A DNA stretch of 31,015 nucleotides from an uncultured Angelakisella sp. Lineage in GTDB: Bacteria > Bacillota > Clostridia > Oscillospirales > Ruminococcaceae. The DNA is taken from positions 1 to 31,015 of the forward strand of contig CAJUFR010000024.1 of NCBI GenBank assembly GCA_910585525.1. The letters are read 5' to 3'. Both the position numbers and the translations under genes were made by a program. Under the pieces are notes generated by a model. That model was not told the DNA's origin. It saw only the letters and a program-made list of their open reading frames with translations, and did no database searches. Each line of letters starts with the position of its first letter. Position 1 is the first letter of the stretch. Shown in pieces: positions 7,954 to 15,742 of this stretch.

Positions 7954-10521
7954 TCAGTTCCTTTCGCTTTGGTGGGTGAGGTCGTGGATGACCTTTTTCA
8001 GCAGCTGCACGTCCAGTGGCTTTGCCACGTGGGCGTTCATCCCGGCGTCCAGGGCGGCCCGCTCGTCCTCGGCGAAGGCGTTGGCCGTCATGGCGATGAT
8101 GGGGATGGTCCCGGCGTCGGGCCGCGCCAGGGCCCGGATGGCCCGGGTGGCGTCGTAGCCGTTCATCACCGGCATCTGCACATCCATCAGGATGGCGTGG
8201 AATTCCCCTTCCGGGGCGGCGGCGAACCGTTCCACCGCCAGCTGGCCGTTTTCCACCACCTCGCAGGTGGCTTCCTCCACCGCCAGCAGCTCGGTGAGGA
8301 TCTCGGCGTTGATCTCGTTGTCCTCCGCCGCCAGGAAGTGGAGACCGGCCAGGCTGTTGGCGGCCTCGGCGGCTTCCCCGTGGCCGCTGCCCTGCATCTC
8401 CAGCAGTTTTTCCCGCATAGCGGTGACAAAGAAGGGCTTGGTCAGGACGCCGGTGTTGCCCAGGGCCAGGGCTTCCTCGGTGCCATGGGCGTCAAAATGG
8501 GCCAGGAAGAGGATGGGGACAGCATCCCCCAGCAGCTGCCGCAGCTGCCGGGCGGCGGAAAGCGCCCCGGGGGAGGGCAGGTCCAGGTCCAGCAGCGCCA
8601 GCTGGTGGCCGTCCGGGGCCCCCATGGAGAGGGCCACCGCCTCCTCGGCGGAGGTGACGCCGTCCATCCCCACCCCCACGTCCTCCAGCATCAGCTGGAT
8701 GTTGTTCAGGCAGTCGGGGCTGGCGTGGGCCACCAGGATGCGGCGGATGCCGTTCTGCTCCCAGAACTGCCGCTCGGTGTGGCCCTCCGGGATGCGCAGT
8801 TCCAGTTCCACCCGGAACAGGCTGCCTTTGCCCACCTGGCTGGTGACGTCGATGGTGCCCCCCATCATCTCCACGATGTTCTTGGTGATGGCCATGCCAA
8901 GGCCGGTGCCCTGGACCTTGTTGGTGGTGCTGTTCTCCGCCCGGGTAAAGGCGTCGAAGATGGTGGTGAGGAACTCCGGGGTCATGCCGTAGCCGTTGTC
9001 CTCCACCTCGACACGCAGGTGCTGGAACTGGCTGGAGCGCTGCCGCTGCCCCAGGATGCGGAACCAGATGTGGCCCCCCTCCGGGGTGTACTTGACGGCG
9101 TTGGAAAGGAGGTTGATGAGGATCTGGTTGATCCGGGTCTCGTCCCCGATGAGATGCTCGTGCCGGACCCCGTCCACCTCTACGTCAAGGGTCTGGCCCC
9201 GGGCCGCCGCCATGGGCTGGATGATGGCGTCCACCGAGGAGACCAGGTCCCCCAGGGTGAACTCCGACAGGTTCAGCACCACCTTGCCGCTCTCGATCTT
9301 GGACACATCCAGGATGTCGTTGATGAGGCTGAGGAGATGCTGGCCGGAGGCCATGATCTTTTTGGTGTACTCCCGCACCTTGGCCGGGTCGTCGGCGTCC
9401 TTTGCCAGCAGGGTGGTGAAGCCCAGCACGGCGTTCATGGGGGTGCGGATATCGTGGGACATGTTGGAGAGGAAGGTGGTCTTGGAACTGCTGGCCACCT
9501 GGGCGGCGTGGAGGGCCTCGGCCAGCTGCCGGTTGTGGACCTCCCGTTCCTCCTCCCGCTCCCGCCGCAGCCTGATCTGCTGCCGCTGGTTGATGTAGTA
9601 GAGGGTGCAGCAGAGGAGGAACGCCGCCAGCATCACCAGCACCACGATGAGGATGCTCTGGTTGACGCTGCGGCCCTCCTGCTGGATGGCCTCCACCGGC
9701 ACGTAGCCCACCAGGTAGGAGGTGCCATCATTCACCGACCACATGTAGTTGAGGGAATCCACCCCCCGGATATCGTGGTAGAACAGGGCGTTTTCCCCCT
9801 GCTCCAGGCAGCGGGCCACCTCGGCCCGGATACCGGCGTCCACGATGTCGTTGGCCCGGTAGTAGTCGTCCAGGTTCAGATGCCCGGCGCTGCGCATCCC
9901 CAGCCCCTTGGGCTTGAGGACGAAACGCTGGCTTTGGGTGTCCATGATGTAAAGGGTGGCCTGCCGGTCATAGAAGCCGTTGGGCAGGGAATTGTCGATG
10001 AGGTCGTAGACATATTCGACGTAAAGGGTCCCCAACCCCCGGCCGTCCCGTTCCACCGGGCACTGGATGGTGTAGGCCCAGGTGCCCATGTGGTTCAGGT
10101 AGGACTGGGAGACCGGCATCCCCCTCACCATCCCCCCGGCGGAAAAGTCCAGTTCCCCGGCGGTGAAGGTCTCCCCGGTGTTGGAGTAGCCCTCGGTCTT
10201 TCCGGCGGGGATGAAGGCGGTCTTGACCATGATCTGGTTTTTTTCAAAGGAGCGGATGTAATGTTCCGGGTCCTCCACCTTGGCCACCTCCCTGGCTACC
10301 AGGGACTGGAACTCCGCCTCGCTTTCCAGCACCATCTCGATGGTGGACTGGATCAGGTCCAGGCTTTCGCTGAGGTTCTGGATGGCGGAATCGGACATCT
10401 CCCGGGAGATGCGCTGGGCCACAAAAATGACCACCGCCCCCAAAACACAAAATACCAGGGCGACGGAGAGGAAGAGGGACATTCCGCTGTTGATCCATTT
10501 TTTTTCAGGCTTTTTTTCCAT
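7954..10521 (-). CDS. Hybrid sensor histidine kinase with two receiver-like domains
   Basis: This 855-residue membrane sensor kinase starts at ATG 10521, which has a GGGGGA site 7 nt upstream. I reject the longer open frame to 10578. Membrane helices lie at about 14-36 and 288-311, flanking an extracellular sensor region of about 250 residues that may be a Cache-like fold (not proven). The HisKA H-box SHDIRTP gives phosphoacceptor His356. The ATPase N-box is NLLSNAVKYTP (about 470-480), and G-boxes are DNGYGM and GTGLGMAI. A first receiver-like domain (about 593-705) has lost the acidic pair (VAHAS in its place) and is probably a pseudo-receiver. The second receiver (about 727-845) is complete, with phosphoacceptor Asp780 in ILMDVQMP, Thr812 and Lys834. 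There is no HPt or DNA-binding domain. It is first gene of an operon with the solute-binding lipoprotein. Confidence 0.92.
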   Translation of the reverse strand: MEKKPEKKWINSGMSLFLSVALVFCVLGAVVIFVAQRISREMSDSAIQNLSESLDLIQSTIEMVLESEAEFQSLVAREVAKVEDPEHYIRSFEKNQIMVKTAFIPAGKTEGYSNTGETFTAGELDFSAGGMVRGMPVSQSYLNHMGTWAYTIQCPVERDGRGLGTLYVEYVYDLIDNSLPNGFYDRQATLYIMDTQSQRFVLKPKGLGMRSAGHLNLDDYYRANDIVDAGIRAEVARCLEQGENALFYHDIRGVDSLNYMWSVNDGTSYLVGYVPVEAIQQEGRSVNQSILIVVLVMLAAFLLCCTLYYINQRQQIRLRREREEEREVHNRQLAEALHAAQVASSSKTTFLSNMSHDIRTPMNAVLGFTTLLAKDADDPAKVREYTKKIMASGQHLLSLINDILDVSKIESGKVVLNLSEFTLGDLVSSVDAIIQPMAAARGQTLDVEVDGVRHEHLIGDETRINQILINLLSNAVKYTPEGGHIWFRILGQRQRSSQFQHLRVEVEDNGYGMTPEFLTTIFDAFTRAENSTTNKVQGTGLGMAITKNIVEMMGGTIDVTSQVGKGSLFRVELELRIPEGHTERQFWEQNGIRRILVAHASPDCLNNIQLMLEDVGVGMDGVTSAEEAVALSMGAPDGHQLALLDLDLPSPGALSAARQLRQLLGDAVPILFLAHFDAHGTEEALALGNTGVLTKPFFVTAMREKLLEMQGSGHGEAAEAANSLAGLHFLAAEDNEINAEILTELLAVEEATCEVVENGQLAVERFAAAPEGEFHAILMDVQMPVMNGYDATRAIRALARPDAGTIPIIAMTANAFAEDERAALDAGMNAHVAKPLDVQLLKKVIHDLTHQSERN

Positions 10522-10582
10522 GCTCGTTCCCCCATTCACCACCGTGTGACCGGCAGATAAAACCGCATAAAACCACAAGTAT

Positions 10583-10612
10583 ATTCTAGCACCGTTTTCG
10601 CGCCCCTGTCAA
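10583..10612 (-). promoter_or_regulatory. Probable promoter of the kinase / solute-binding protein operon
   Basis: On the minus strand, TTGACA (10612-10607) and TAGAAT (10588-10583) are separated by 18 bp. The expected start near 10576 gives a leader of about 55 nt to the kinase ATG at 10521. It is divergent from the symporter promoter on the other strand. Confidence 0.72.
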
Positions 10613-10697
10613 TAAGAGGAGGGGCGGGCGGAGGGCTGTGGAAACGGCCCCCGTGGCGGCCTTTCGGCAAAAAATTCACGATAACATCATTATAACC

Positions 10698-10726
10698 TTG
10701 CAACCGGTGGATTTCAATGGTATCCT
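10698..10726 (+). promoter_or_regulatory. Probable promoter of the NSS symporter gene
   Basis: TTGCAA (10698-10703) and TATCCT (10721-10726) are separated by 17 bp. The predicted start near 10733 gives a leader of about 28 nt, too short for a riboswitch. Confidence 0.6.
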
Positions 10727-10760
10727 ATATGAACACGACGTTTTTTGAGGGGAGAAGGGT

Positions 10761-12155
10761 ATGAAAAAGGATACACGGCAAACAAAGCCCCAGGGGGGCT
10801 CGGCTCGGGGGAAGTTTTCCGGGCGGCTGGGGTACGTGCTGTCGGTGGCGGGGTCGGCGGTGGGGCTGGGGAACATCTGGCGGTTCCCCTACCTGGCGGC
10901 CAAGTACGGCGGCGGCATCTTCCTGCTGGTCTACCTGCTGCTGACGGTGACCTTCGGCTACGTCCTCATCGTGTCCGAGACCGCCCTGGGCCGGATGACC
11001 GGCAAAAGCCCGGTGGGGGCGTTCCAGAGTTTTGGCGGCGGCCGGGCCTTCCGGTTCGGCGGCTGGATCAACGCCCTGGTGCCGATGCTCATCGTCCCAT
11101 ACTATTCCGTCATCGGCGGGTGGGTGCTGAAGTACCTGGTGGAGTACCTTTCCGGCCACCGGGCCCGGCTGGCCGCCGACAGCTACTTCACCGGCTTCAT
11201 CGCCTCCTCCGGCAGCGTGGAACTGTGGTTCCTGCTCTTTTCCGCCGCGGTGCTGTTCGTCATCCTGGCGGGGGTGAAGCAGGGGGTGGAGCGGGTCTCC
11301 AAGGTGATGATGCCGGTGCTCATCCTGCTGGCCGTCTTTGTGGCGGGGTACTCGGTGACCCGGCCCGGGGCGCTGGAGGGGGTCAAATATTTCCTGGTGC
11401 CGGATTTTAAGAGCTTCTCCTGGATGACGGTGGTGGCGGCCATGGGGCAGATGTTCTACTCCCTTTCCATCGCTATGGGGGTGCTGTACACCTACGGGTC
11501 CTACATCGGCAAGGATGTGGACATCGAGCGGTCCACCACCCAGGTGGAACTGTTCGACACCGGGGTGGCGATGCTGGGGGGGATGATGATCATCCCGGCG
11601 GTGTTCGCCTTCTCCGGCGGGGATATGTCCGCCCTCCAGGCGGGGCCCTCCCTTACCTTTATCACCCTGCCCAAGATATTTGACAGCATGGGGATGGGGA
11701 CGGTGGTAGGCGTCGCCTTCTTCCTGATGTTCTTCTTCGCCGCCCTCACCAGTTCCATCTCCCTGATGGAGACCAGTGTCTCCACCCTGGAGGACGAACT
11801 GGGCTGGAGCCGCCCCCGGTGCTGCCTGCTGATGGCGGCGGTGATGCTGGTGTTCGGCAGCCTGGCCTGCCTGGGGTACGGGGCGCTGGATTTTGTGCGG
11901 ATCTTCGGCATGGCCTTCCTGGACTTCTTCGACTTCCTCACCAACTCGGTGATGATGCCGGTGGCCGCTTTCTCCACCTGTGTCCTCATCCTCTCCAGGG
12001 TGGGGGTGGACCGGCTGGCCCAGGAGGTGGAACTGTCCTCCGCCTTCCGCCGCAAGGGGATGTACCGGTTCTTCCTCAAGTACCTGGCCCCCGCCTGCAT
12101 CGCCATCATCCTGGTGAGTTCCATCGCCAACGTGCTGGGGTGGATCAGTCTCTAA
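10761..12155 (+). CDS. Sodium-dependent neurotransmitter:sodium symporter (NSS/SNF) family transporter
   Basis: This 464-residue polytopic membrane protein begins with the NSS family signature in the first helices: SVAGSAVGLGNIWRFPYL, the unwound TM1 segment that binds Na+ and the amino-acid substrate. KYGGGIFLLVY and a GRMTGKSPVG loop follow. Later helices, including LTSSISLMETSVSTLEDE (the TM8 region), also match bacterial homologues such as TnaT and MhsT in order and length. It probably couples Na+ entry to uptake of a hydrophobic amino acid; the substrate cannot be told from sequence. The start at ATG 10761 has a GAGGGGAG site (10747-10754). It is apparently monocistronic and its 3' end overlaps the convergent gene by 4 bases. 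Confidence 0.93.
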   Translation: MKKDTRQTKPQGGSARGKFSGRLGYVLSVAGSAVGLGNIWRFPYLAAKYGGGIFLLVYLLLTVTFGYVLIVSETALGRMTGKSPVGAFQSFGGGRAFRFGGWINALVPMLIVPYYSVIGGWVLKYLVEYLSGHRARLAADSYFTGFIASSGSVELWFLLFSAAVLFVILAGVKQGVERVSKVMMPVLILLAVFVAGYSVTRPGALEGVKYFLVPDFKSFSWMTVVAAMGQMFYSLSIAMGVLYTYGSYIGKDVDIERSTTQVELFDTGVAMLGGMMIIPAVFAFSGGDMSALQAGPSLTFITLPKIFDSMGMGTVVGVAFFLMFFFAALTSSISLMETSVSTLEDELGWSRPRCCLLMAAVMLVFGSLACLGYGALDFVRIFGMAFLDFFDFLTNSVMMPVAAFSTCVLILSRVGVDRLAQEVELSSAFRRKGMYRFFLKYLAPACIAIILVSSIANVLGWISL

Positions 12156-12892
12156 GAACCGGCACCGGGGACGCCCCGGTTCAGCAGTTCCCGCCGGGCC
12201 TTCCAGTCCGGCATCATCCGGGACAGCAGCTGGTAGAACTCCTGGGAGTGGTCGGGGTGGAGGAAATGGCAGAGCTCGTGTACCGCCACGTACTCGATGC
12301 ACCCCCGGGGGGCGGCCAGCAGCCCCTTGTTCAGGGTGACCACCCCTTTCCCCACCAGGCAGGAGCCCCAGCGGCTTTTCATCCGCCGCAGGCGGAGGGC
12401 GGGGAAGGCCACCCCCAGTTCCCGGAAGGGCGGGTAGACCTCCTCCAGTATCCGGGGGAAGAGTTGGCGGCACTGTTCATCCAGGAACCGCTCCACCAGC
12501 CGCTCCCGCCGGGAGGCGTCCTCCGGGTCCCGGAGGCGCAGCTTCATGGCGTCGCCCTCCACCGTTACCCCCTCCGGGGCCCCCTGGGAGACCTCCAGCC
12601 GCAGTTCCCGCCCCAGCAGGGCCAGCCGCTCCCCGGCGAGGTACTGCCGGGGGGCGGGGCGCTGCCGCTCCAGTTCCCGGAACTGCCGGATGGCCCGGTG
12701 GACGAAACCGGCCTTCTGGACCACAAAGGCGTCCAGCTGGGCCACCGGCACCCGCCGCCCGGCGGAAAGGTAGACGCTGCCATCCCGCCGGACCCGGAGG
12801 TTCAGGTTTTTCACCGCCTTGCGCTCCAGCTGGTAGGTGACGGGGCCGTGGGGGGTGACGACGGTGCGGGTGGTGATGGTTTTCTGTGGCAT
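12152..12892 (-). CDS. YgjP-type M48 family metallopeptidase / metal-dependent hydrolase
   Basis: This 246-residue protein belongs to the YgjP/DUF45 family (SprT-like zinc hydrolase fold). The C-terminal half has the family hallmark RMKSRWGSC (about residues 170-178), then HELCH (His205, Glu206, His209) and a third likely zinc ligand in LHPDHSQEF (His212 or His215). The N-terminal half holds the YxLxRKxxKNLNLRV strand region typical of the family. I choose ATG 12892, which has a GGAGG site 8 nt upstream. The longer open frame to 12976 would start inside the promoter's -35 box. The substrate is uncertain: the E. coli homologue has been described as a UTP pyrophosphatase, while others are annotated as peptidases. 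Confidence 0.9.
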   Translation of the reverse strand: MPQKTITTRTVVTPHGPVTYQLERKAVKNLNLRVRRDGSVYLSAGRRVPVAQLDAFVVQKAGFVHRAIRQFRELERQRPAPRQYLAGERLALLGRELRLEVSQGAPEGVTVEGDAMKLRLRDPEDASRRERLVERFLDEQCRQLFPRILEEVYPPFRELGVAFPALRLRRMKSRWGSCLVGKGVVTLNKGLLAAPRGCIEYVAVHELCHFLHPDHSQEFYQLLSRMMPDWKARRELLNRGVPGAGS

Positions 12893-12947
12893 AGGCAGGA
12901 CCTCCGGGCAGATGATGGCCCCCTCAGCGGGGGCAGGATGGGATTCT

Positions 12948-12976
12948 ATGATAGCAGATGGGGGAGGGGAGCGCAA
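12948..12976 (-). promoter_or_regulatory. Probable promoter of the YgjP-type gene
   Basis: On the minus strand, TTGCGC (12976-12971) and TATCAT (12953-12948) are separated by 17 bp, with a TGC extension just before the -10. The start would be near 12941, about 50 nt before ATG 12892. Confidence 0.6.
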
Positions 12977-13033
12977 GGGAGAAAAAATGATGTGGATGAA
13001 GGGTACCAGTTGCCGGGAAATAGCGCCGGAGGG

Positions 13034-13062
13034 TTGAATACCCGGCGGGGAGATGGTAAAAT
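13034..13062 (+). promoter_or_regulatory. Probable promoter of the Uma2 / lipoprotein pair
   Basis: TTGAAT (13034-13039) and TAAAAT (13057-13062) are separated by 17 bp. The predicted start near 13069 is about 30 nt before the chosen ATG at 13099. Confidence 0.7.
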
Positions 13063-13098
13063 AAATGCAGTTAAAGGATGCTATTGGAGGTGGAGAGG

Positions 13099-13680
13099 AT
13101 GGGGGTACCGGCGGAAAACACCCGTTATAGCTTTGCGGATCTCCTGACCTGGGAGGAGGACGGGCAGATGGAACTGCTGTCCGGCCAGGTGGTGATGATG
13201 GCCCCGCCCCTTCGCGGCCACCAGGAGGTCAGCGGTGAACTGTTCCGGCAGCTTGCCAATTTCCTGGAGGGGAAGCGGTGCCGGGTCTACGCCGCCCCCT
13301 TTGCCGTCCGGCTGTTCGAGGCGGAAGGAGACGCCCCGGAGGATGTGGATACCGTGGTGGAGCCGGATATCACGGTGGTCTGTGACACCGGCAAGCTGGA
13401 CAAATACGGCTGCAAGGGGGCGCCGGAACTGGTCATCGAGGTGCTGTCCCCCTCCACCCGGCGGCATGACCGGCTGGTGAAGCTGGAACTCTACCAGCGG
13501 GCCGGGGTGGCGGAATACTGGCTGGTGGACCCGGAGAACCAGTCGGTGCAGGTGCTGCTGCTGGGCAAGGAAGGTTACCTCCTCCCCCGCGAGGACTACG
13601 GCCGGCGGGATATCGCCAAGGTGAACGTCCTGGAGGGTTGCTTCATCGAACTGGAAAAGGTGTTCCCGGAGGAAAAGTAA
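13099..13680 (+). CDS. Uma2 family (DUF820) restriction endonuclease-like protein
   Basis: This 193-residue protein has the PD-(D/E)xK-type fold of the Uma2/DUF820 family. Hallmarks are EPDITVVCD (Pro89-Asp90), then ELVIEVLSPST (Glu114), KLELYQRAGVAEYWLVDP, and the N-terminal FADLLTWEEDG and GQVVMMAPP strands. These putative active-site acidic residues are present, but the biological role of the family is not established; it is not evidence of a restriction system, and no methylase is nearby. I place the start at ATG 13099 because GGAGG at 13086-13090 sits 8 nt before it. An earlier in-frame ATG at 13078 has a poorer site. It is followed after 21 nt by a lipoprotein gene, with which it shares the promoter at 13034-13062. 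Confidence 0.9.
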   Translation: MGVPAENTRYSFADLLTWEEDGQMELLSGQVVMMAPPLRGHQEVSGELFRQLANFLEGKRCRVYAAPFAVRLFEAEGDAPEDVDTVVEPDITVVCDTGKLDKYGCKGAPELVIEVLSPSTRRHDRLVKLELYQRAGVAEYWLVDPENQSVQVLLLGKEGYLLPREDYGRRDIAKVNVLEGCFIELEKVFPEEK

Positions 13681-13701
13681 CGGACAAAAGGAGACAACAG
13701 A

Positions 13702-14844
13702 ATGAAGCGTATCATCGCCATCCTGACCGCCCTTCTGCTGGCGCTGGCGGGCTGCGGCCGGACGGAAAGGGAGCCGGGGAAGCAGGAGAGCAGTACACCG
13801 GTCCAGAGCCGGGAGGAGGCCCCCTCCTCCGAGAGCCGGCCGGCCACCGAGAAAACGCTGCCGGTGTTCCAGCCCCCTGTCCTGGAGGACCCGCCCTTTG
13901 GGCTGGAGGATGGCGAGGGCAGCCCGGAGCAGAACGAGTGGTATCAGAAGCGGTACCTGGAGCCGATCTTCCAGAGCGGCATCCTGGGAAAGACCTTCGA
14001 TGCCGCCAACAAGACCCACCTGGAGGAGAACAGCAGCTTCTGCGCCCTCCTTTCCGCCTTTGGCGACCTGATGGGGGCGGAACAGATGGCGGCCTGCACC
14101 GCCGCCTACGGCTCCCGCATCCCCCAGGAGGTGGTGGAGGACTGCCTTAGCTTCTACTTCCCGGTGACGGCGGAGGAACTGCGCCAGGAGCTGCTGGCGG
14201 GGGCCTATCTGCCGGAGGCGGGGGCCTACCGCTGGGAGGGCCACGGCACCGGGGACGAGACGCTGACGGTCACCGCCAGCCGCCGGGCTGGGGATACCCT
14301 GGAACTGGACTACGTCATCTCCTTCGGGAGCCTTTCCCACACCGGCACCGCCACCATCCGGGAGCGGCCGGAGGGCTGGCGGTACGACGCCAACCGGTTT
14401 TTTCGGGGAACGGAGCAGAACGATATCTCGGGGAAGGGGAGGGTGTCGGAGGACGGCTCGACCTACAGCAACGACGCCCTGGGGCTGACGGTGTCCCTGA
14501 CCCCCAGCGGCACCGGGTGCCCCTGGCATTTCCTGCCCCAGGCGGCCCTTGACGGCGGCCAGGGGATGATGCTGGATATCTGCTACGAGGAGAGCGGCTG
14601 GGGCCTGCTGGCCAGGATCATCGCCTTGACCCCGGAGGAATACCGGCAGGCCAAGGAAGGGCCGCTGTTCGACGTCCAGGTGACAGAGGAGAACAGCCGG
14701 TGGGTCTTTGTGGTGAGTTTCCCCCGTGACCCCTATTATAACGCCGGCACCCGGGACGAGGAAAATTACCAGGCCATGGTAAAGGAGATCGTTCCCCGGC
14801 TGGAGGGCGGCGACGGGCTGGTCATCACCGAGCCCCAGGGATAA
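13702..14844 (+). CDS. Hypothetical lipoprotein
   Basis: This 380-residue secreted lipoprotein has signal peptide residues 1-17 and lipobox LAGC with Cys18, then a Glu/Ser/Arg-rich linker to about residue 50. The mature part is soluble, with two alternating alpha/beta regions: roughly 60-240, containing the beta-rich segment DYVISFGSLSHTGTATIRE, and 250-375. I do not recognise a named domain. It starts at ATG 13702 with an AAAGGAGA site. It lies 21 nt after the Uma2 gene and ends just before a strong terminator. Its general plan (lipobox, low-complexity linker, beta-rich body) resembles the lipoproteins on the opposite strand at 15743-18409, but I see no clear sequence match to them. Confidence 0.78.
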   Translation: MKRIIAILTALLLALAGCGRTEREPGKQESSTPVQSREEAPSSESRPATEKTLPVFQPPVLEDPPFGLEDGEGSPEQNEWYQKRYLEPIFQSGILGKTFDAANKTHLEENSSFCALLSAFGDLMGAEQMAACTAAYGSRIPQEVVEDCLSFYFPVTAEELRQELLAGAYLPEAGAYRWEGHGTGDETLTVTASRRAGDTLELDYVISFGSLSHTGTATIRERPEGWRYDANRFFRGTEQNDISGKGRVSEDGSTYSNDALGLTVSLTPSGTGCPWHFLPQAALDGGQGMMLDICYEESGWGLLARIIALTPEEYRQAKEGPLFDVQVTEENSRWVFVVSFPRDPYYNAGTRDEENYQAMVKEIVPRLEGGDGLVITEPQG

Positions 14845-14859
14845 GGCGAGGACAAAAAG

Positions 14860-14882
14860 AGCCCCCCGGCGGGGGCTTTTTT
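14860..14882. terminator. Bidirectional terminator between convergent lipoprotein and vanW-like genes
   Basis: AGCCCCC (14860-14866) pairs with GGGGGCT (14871-14877) around CGGC. It is flanked by AAAAAG on the left and a T-run (to 14882) on the right, so it serves both the plus-strand lipoprotein gene and the minus-strand VanW gene. Confidence 0.92.
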
Positions 14883-14889
14883 GCTGTCT

Positions 14890-15726
14890 TTAGGTGGTCA
14901 TATCCACCACCTCCAGCCCTTCCGGGTCGTAGGCGATCTTGGCGTGGTTCCAGGCGATGCGCTCCTGGGCCAGGGTCTGGCCGGTGGCGTTGTCCACGGT
15001 GACGCGGTAGATCTGGTTGTTGCGGTACACCCCGTCCGCCTCCCGGGAGAAGAACTCGTCCCGGCACCGGATGTGGAAGCTGCGGCTGGGCTTGCGGTCG
15101 CATCGCAGTTCCCCGTGGAGGTAGTCGCTGGTGGTGTAGGTCACCAGCTGGTAGGTGGCGTCGGTGTCGTTGCGGAAGCGGTAGTCCATGTAGTTGTAGA
15201 GGATGGAGGTGCCGGTGCCGAAGGGGATGACCCGGCCGAAGTCGGGGAACAGGTCTACCCCGTCGTGGTGGTGCCGCTCGGTGATGGTGAGTTCCGAGTG
15301 GAGCACCATCCAGTGGATGAGGTTGGTGAACTGGCACATCCCGCCCCCCATGCCCTTGCCGGTGGCGCCGGAGGCGATGACCAGCCCCTCCCGGTAGCCT
15401 TTGGCGGCGGTGGGGTCTCCCACCCGCTGCCAGAAGGAGAATATCTCCCCCGGGCGGATGAGCAGGTGGTCGATGCGGGGGGCCGCCAGCCCCAGGTTCA
15501 CCGCCTTGTTGTCCTGGAGGGCCATGTCCACCTCCCCCAGCCGCCGCCGGATGAGGGAGGAGTGGCGGTAGACCCGCACCGGCAGCAGGTCGGGGGACTG
15601 CTGCCGGGCAAAGCGGGACCGCAGGGGGACATCCCGCAGCCGCCGCAGGGCGATCTCCTTGCAGGTGGAGATGCGGTAGGTCAGGGGGGAGAGTTCACAG
15701 AATAGCTTTCTGGCGATGATGGACAC
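14890..15726 (-). CDS. VanW family protein
   Basis: This 278-residue protein belongs to the short VanW family, named after an accessory gene of some vancomycin-resistance clusters; its biochemical function is unknown. Family features are the N-terminal KLFCELSPLTYRIS, the central RPGEIFSFWQRVGDPTAAKGY, GMGGGMCQFTNLIHWM and ELTITERHHHDGVD. There is no vanRS or vanHAX here, so this is not a resistance locus by itself. The only in-frame conventional start is GTG at 15726, but the AAAGGA site directly abuts it, leaving no spacer. An ATC codon 6 or 9 nt further in would have better spacing, so the true start is uncertain by a few residues. It follows a lipoprotein gene after 16 nt and is the last gene of that operon. 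Confidence 0.9.
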   Translation of the reverse strand: MSIIARKLFCELSPLTYRISTCKEIALRRLRDVPLRSRFARQQSPDLLPVRVYRHSSLIRRRLGEVDMALQDNKAVNLGLAAPRIDHLLIRPGEIFSFWQRVGDPTAAKGYREGLVIASGATGKGMGGGMCQFTNLIHWMVLHSELTITERHHHDGVDLFPDFGRVIPFGTGTSILYNYMDYRFRNDTDATYQLVTYTTSDYLHGELRCDRKPSRSFHIRCRDEFFSREADGVYRNNQIYRVTVDNATGQTLAQERIAWNHAKIAYDPEGLEVVDMTT

Positions 15727-15742
15727 TCCTTTCAGGCGGTGC

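Noticed and set aside
6931..10560. Very long plus-strand open frame (over 1200 codons) antisense to the kinase and binding protein
   Set aside because: It is an artefact of GC-rich codon use on the minus strand. The translation is His/Gly/Val-rich with no domain, while the opposite frame encodes clear kinase motifs.
13099..13680. Uma2 protein as a restriction or transposon nuclease system
   Set aside because: No methylase, transposase or inverted repeats surround it; only the fold is suggested.
14890..15726. VanW as evidence of vancomycin resistance
   Set aside because: No vanR, vanS, vanH, ligase or vanX genes are present. VanW-family proteins are common in Clostridia outside resistance clusters.
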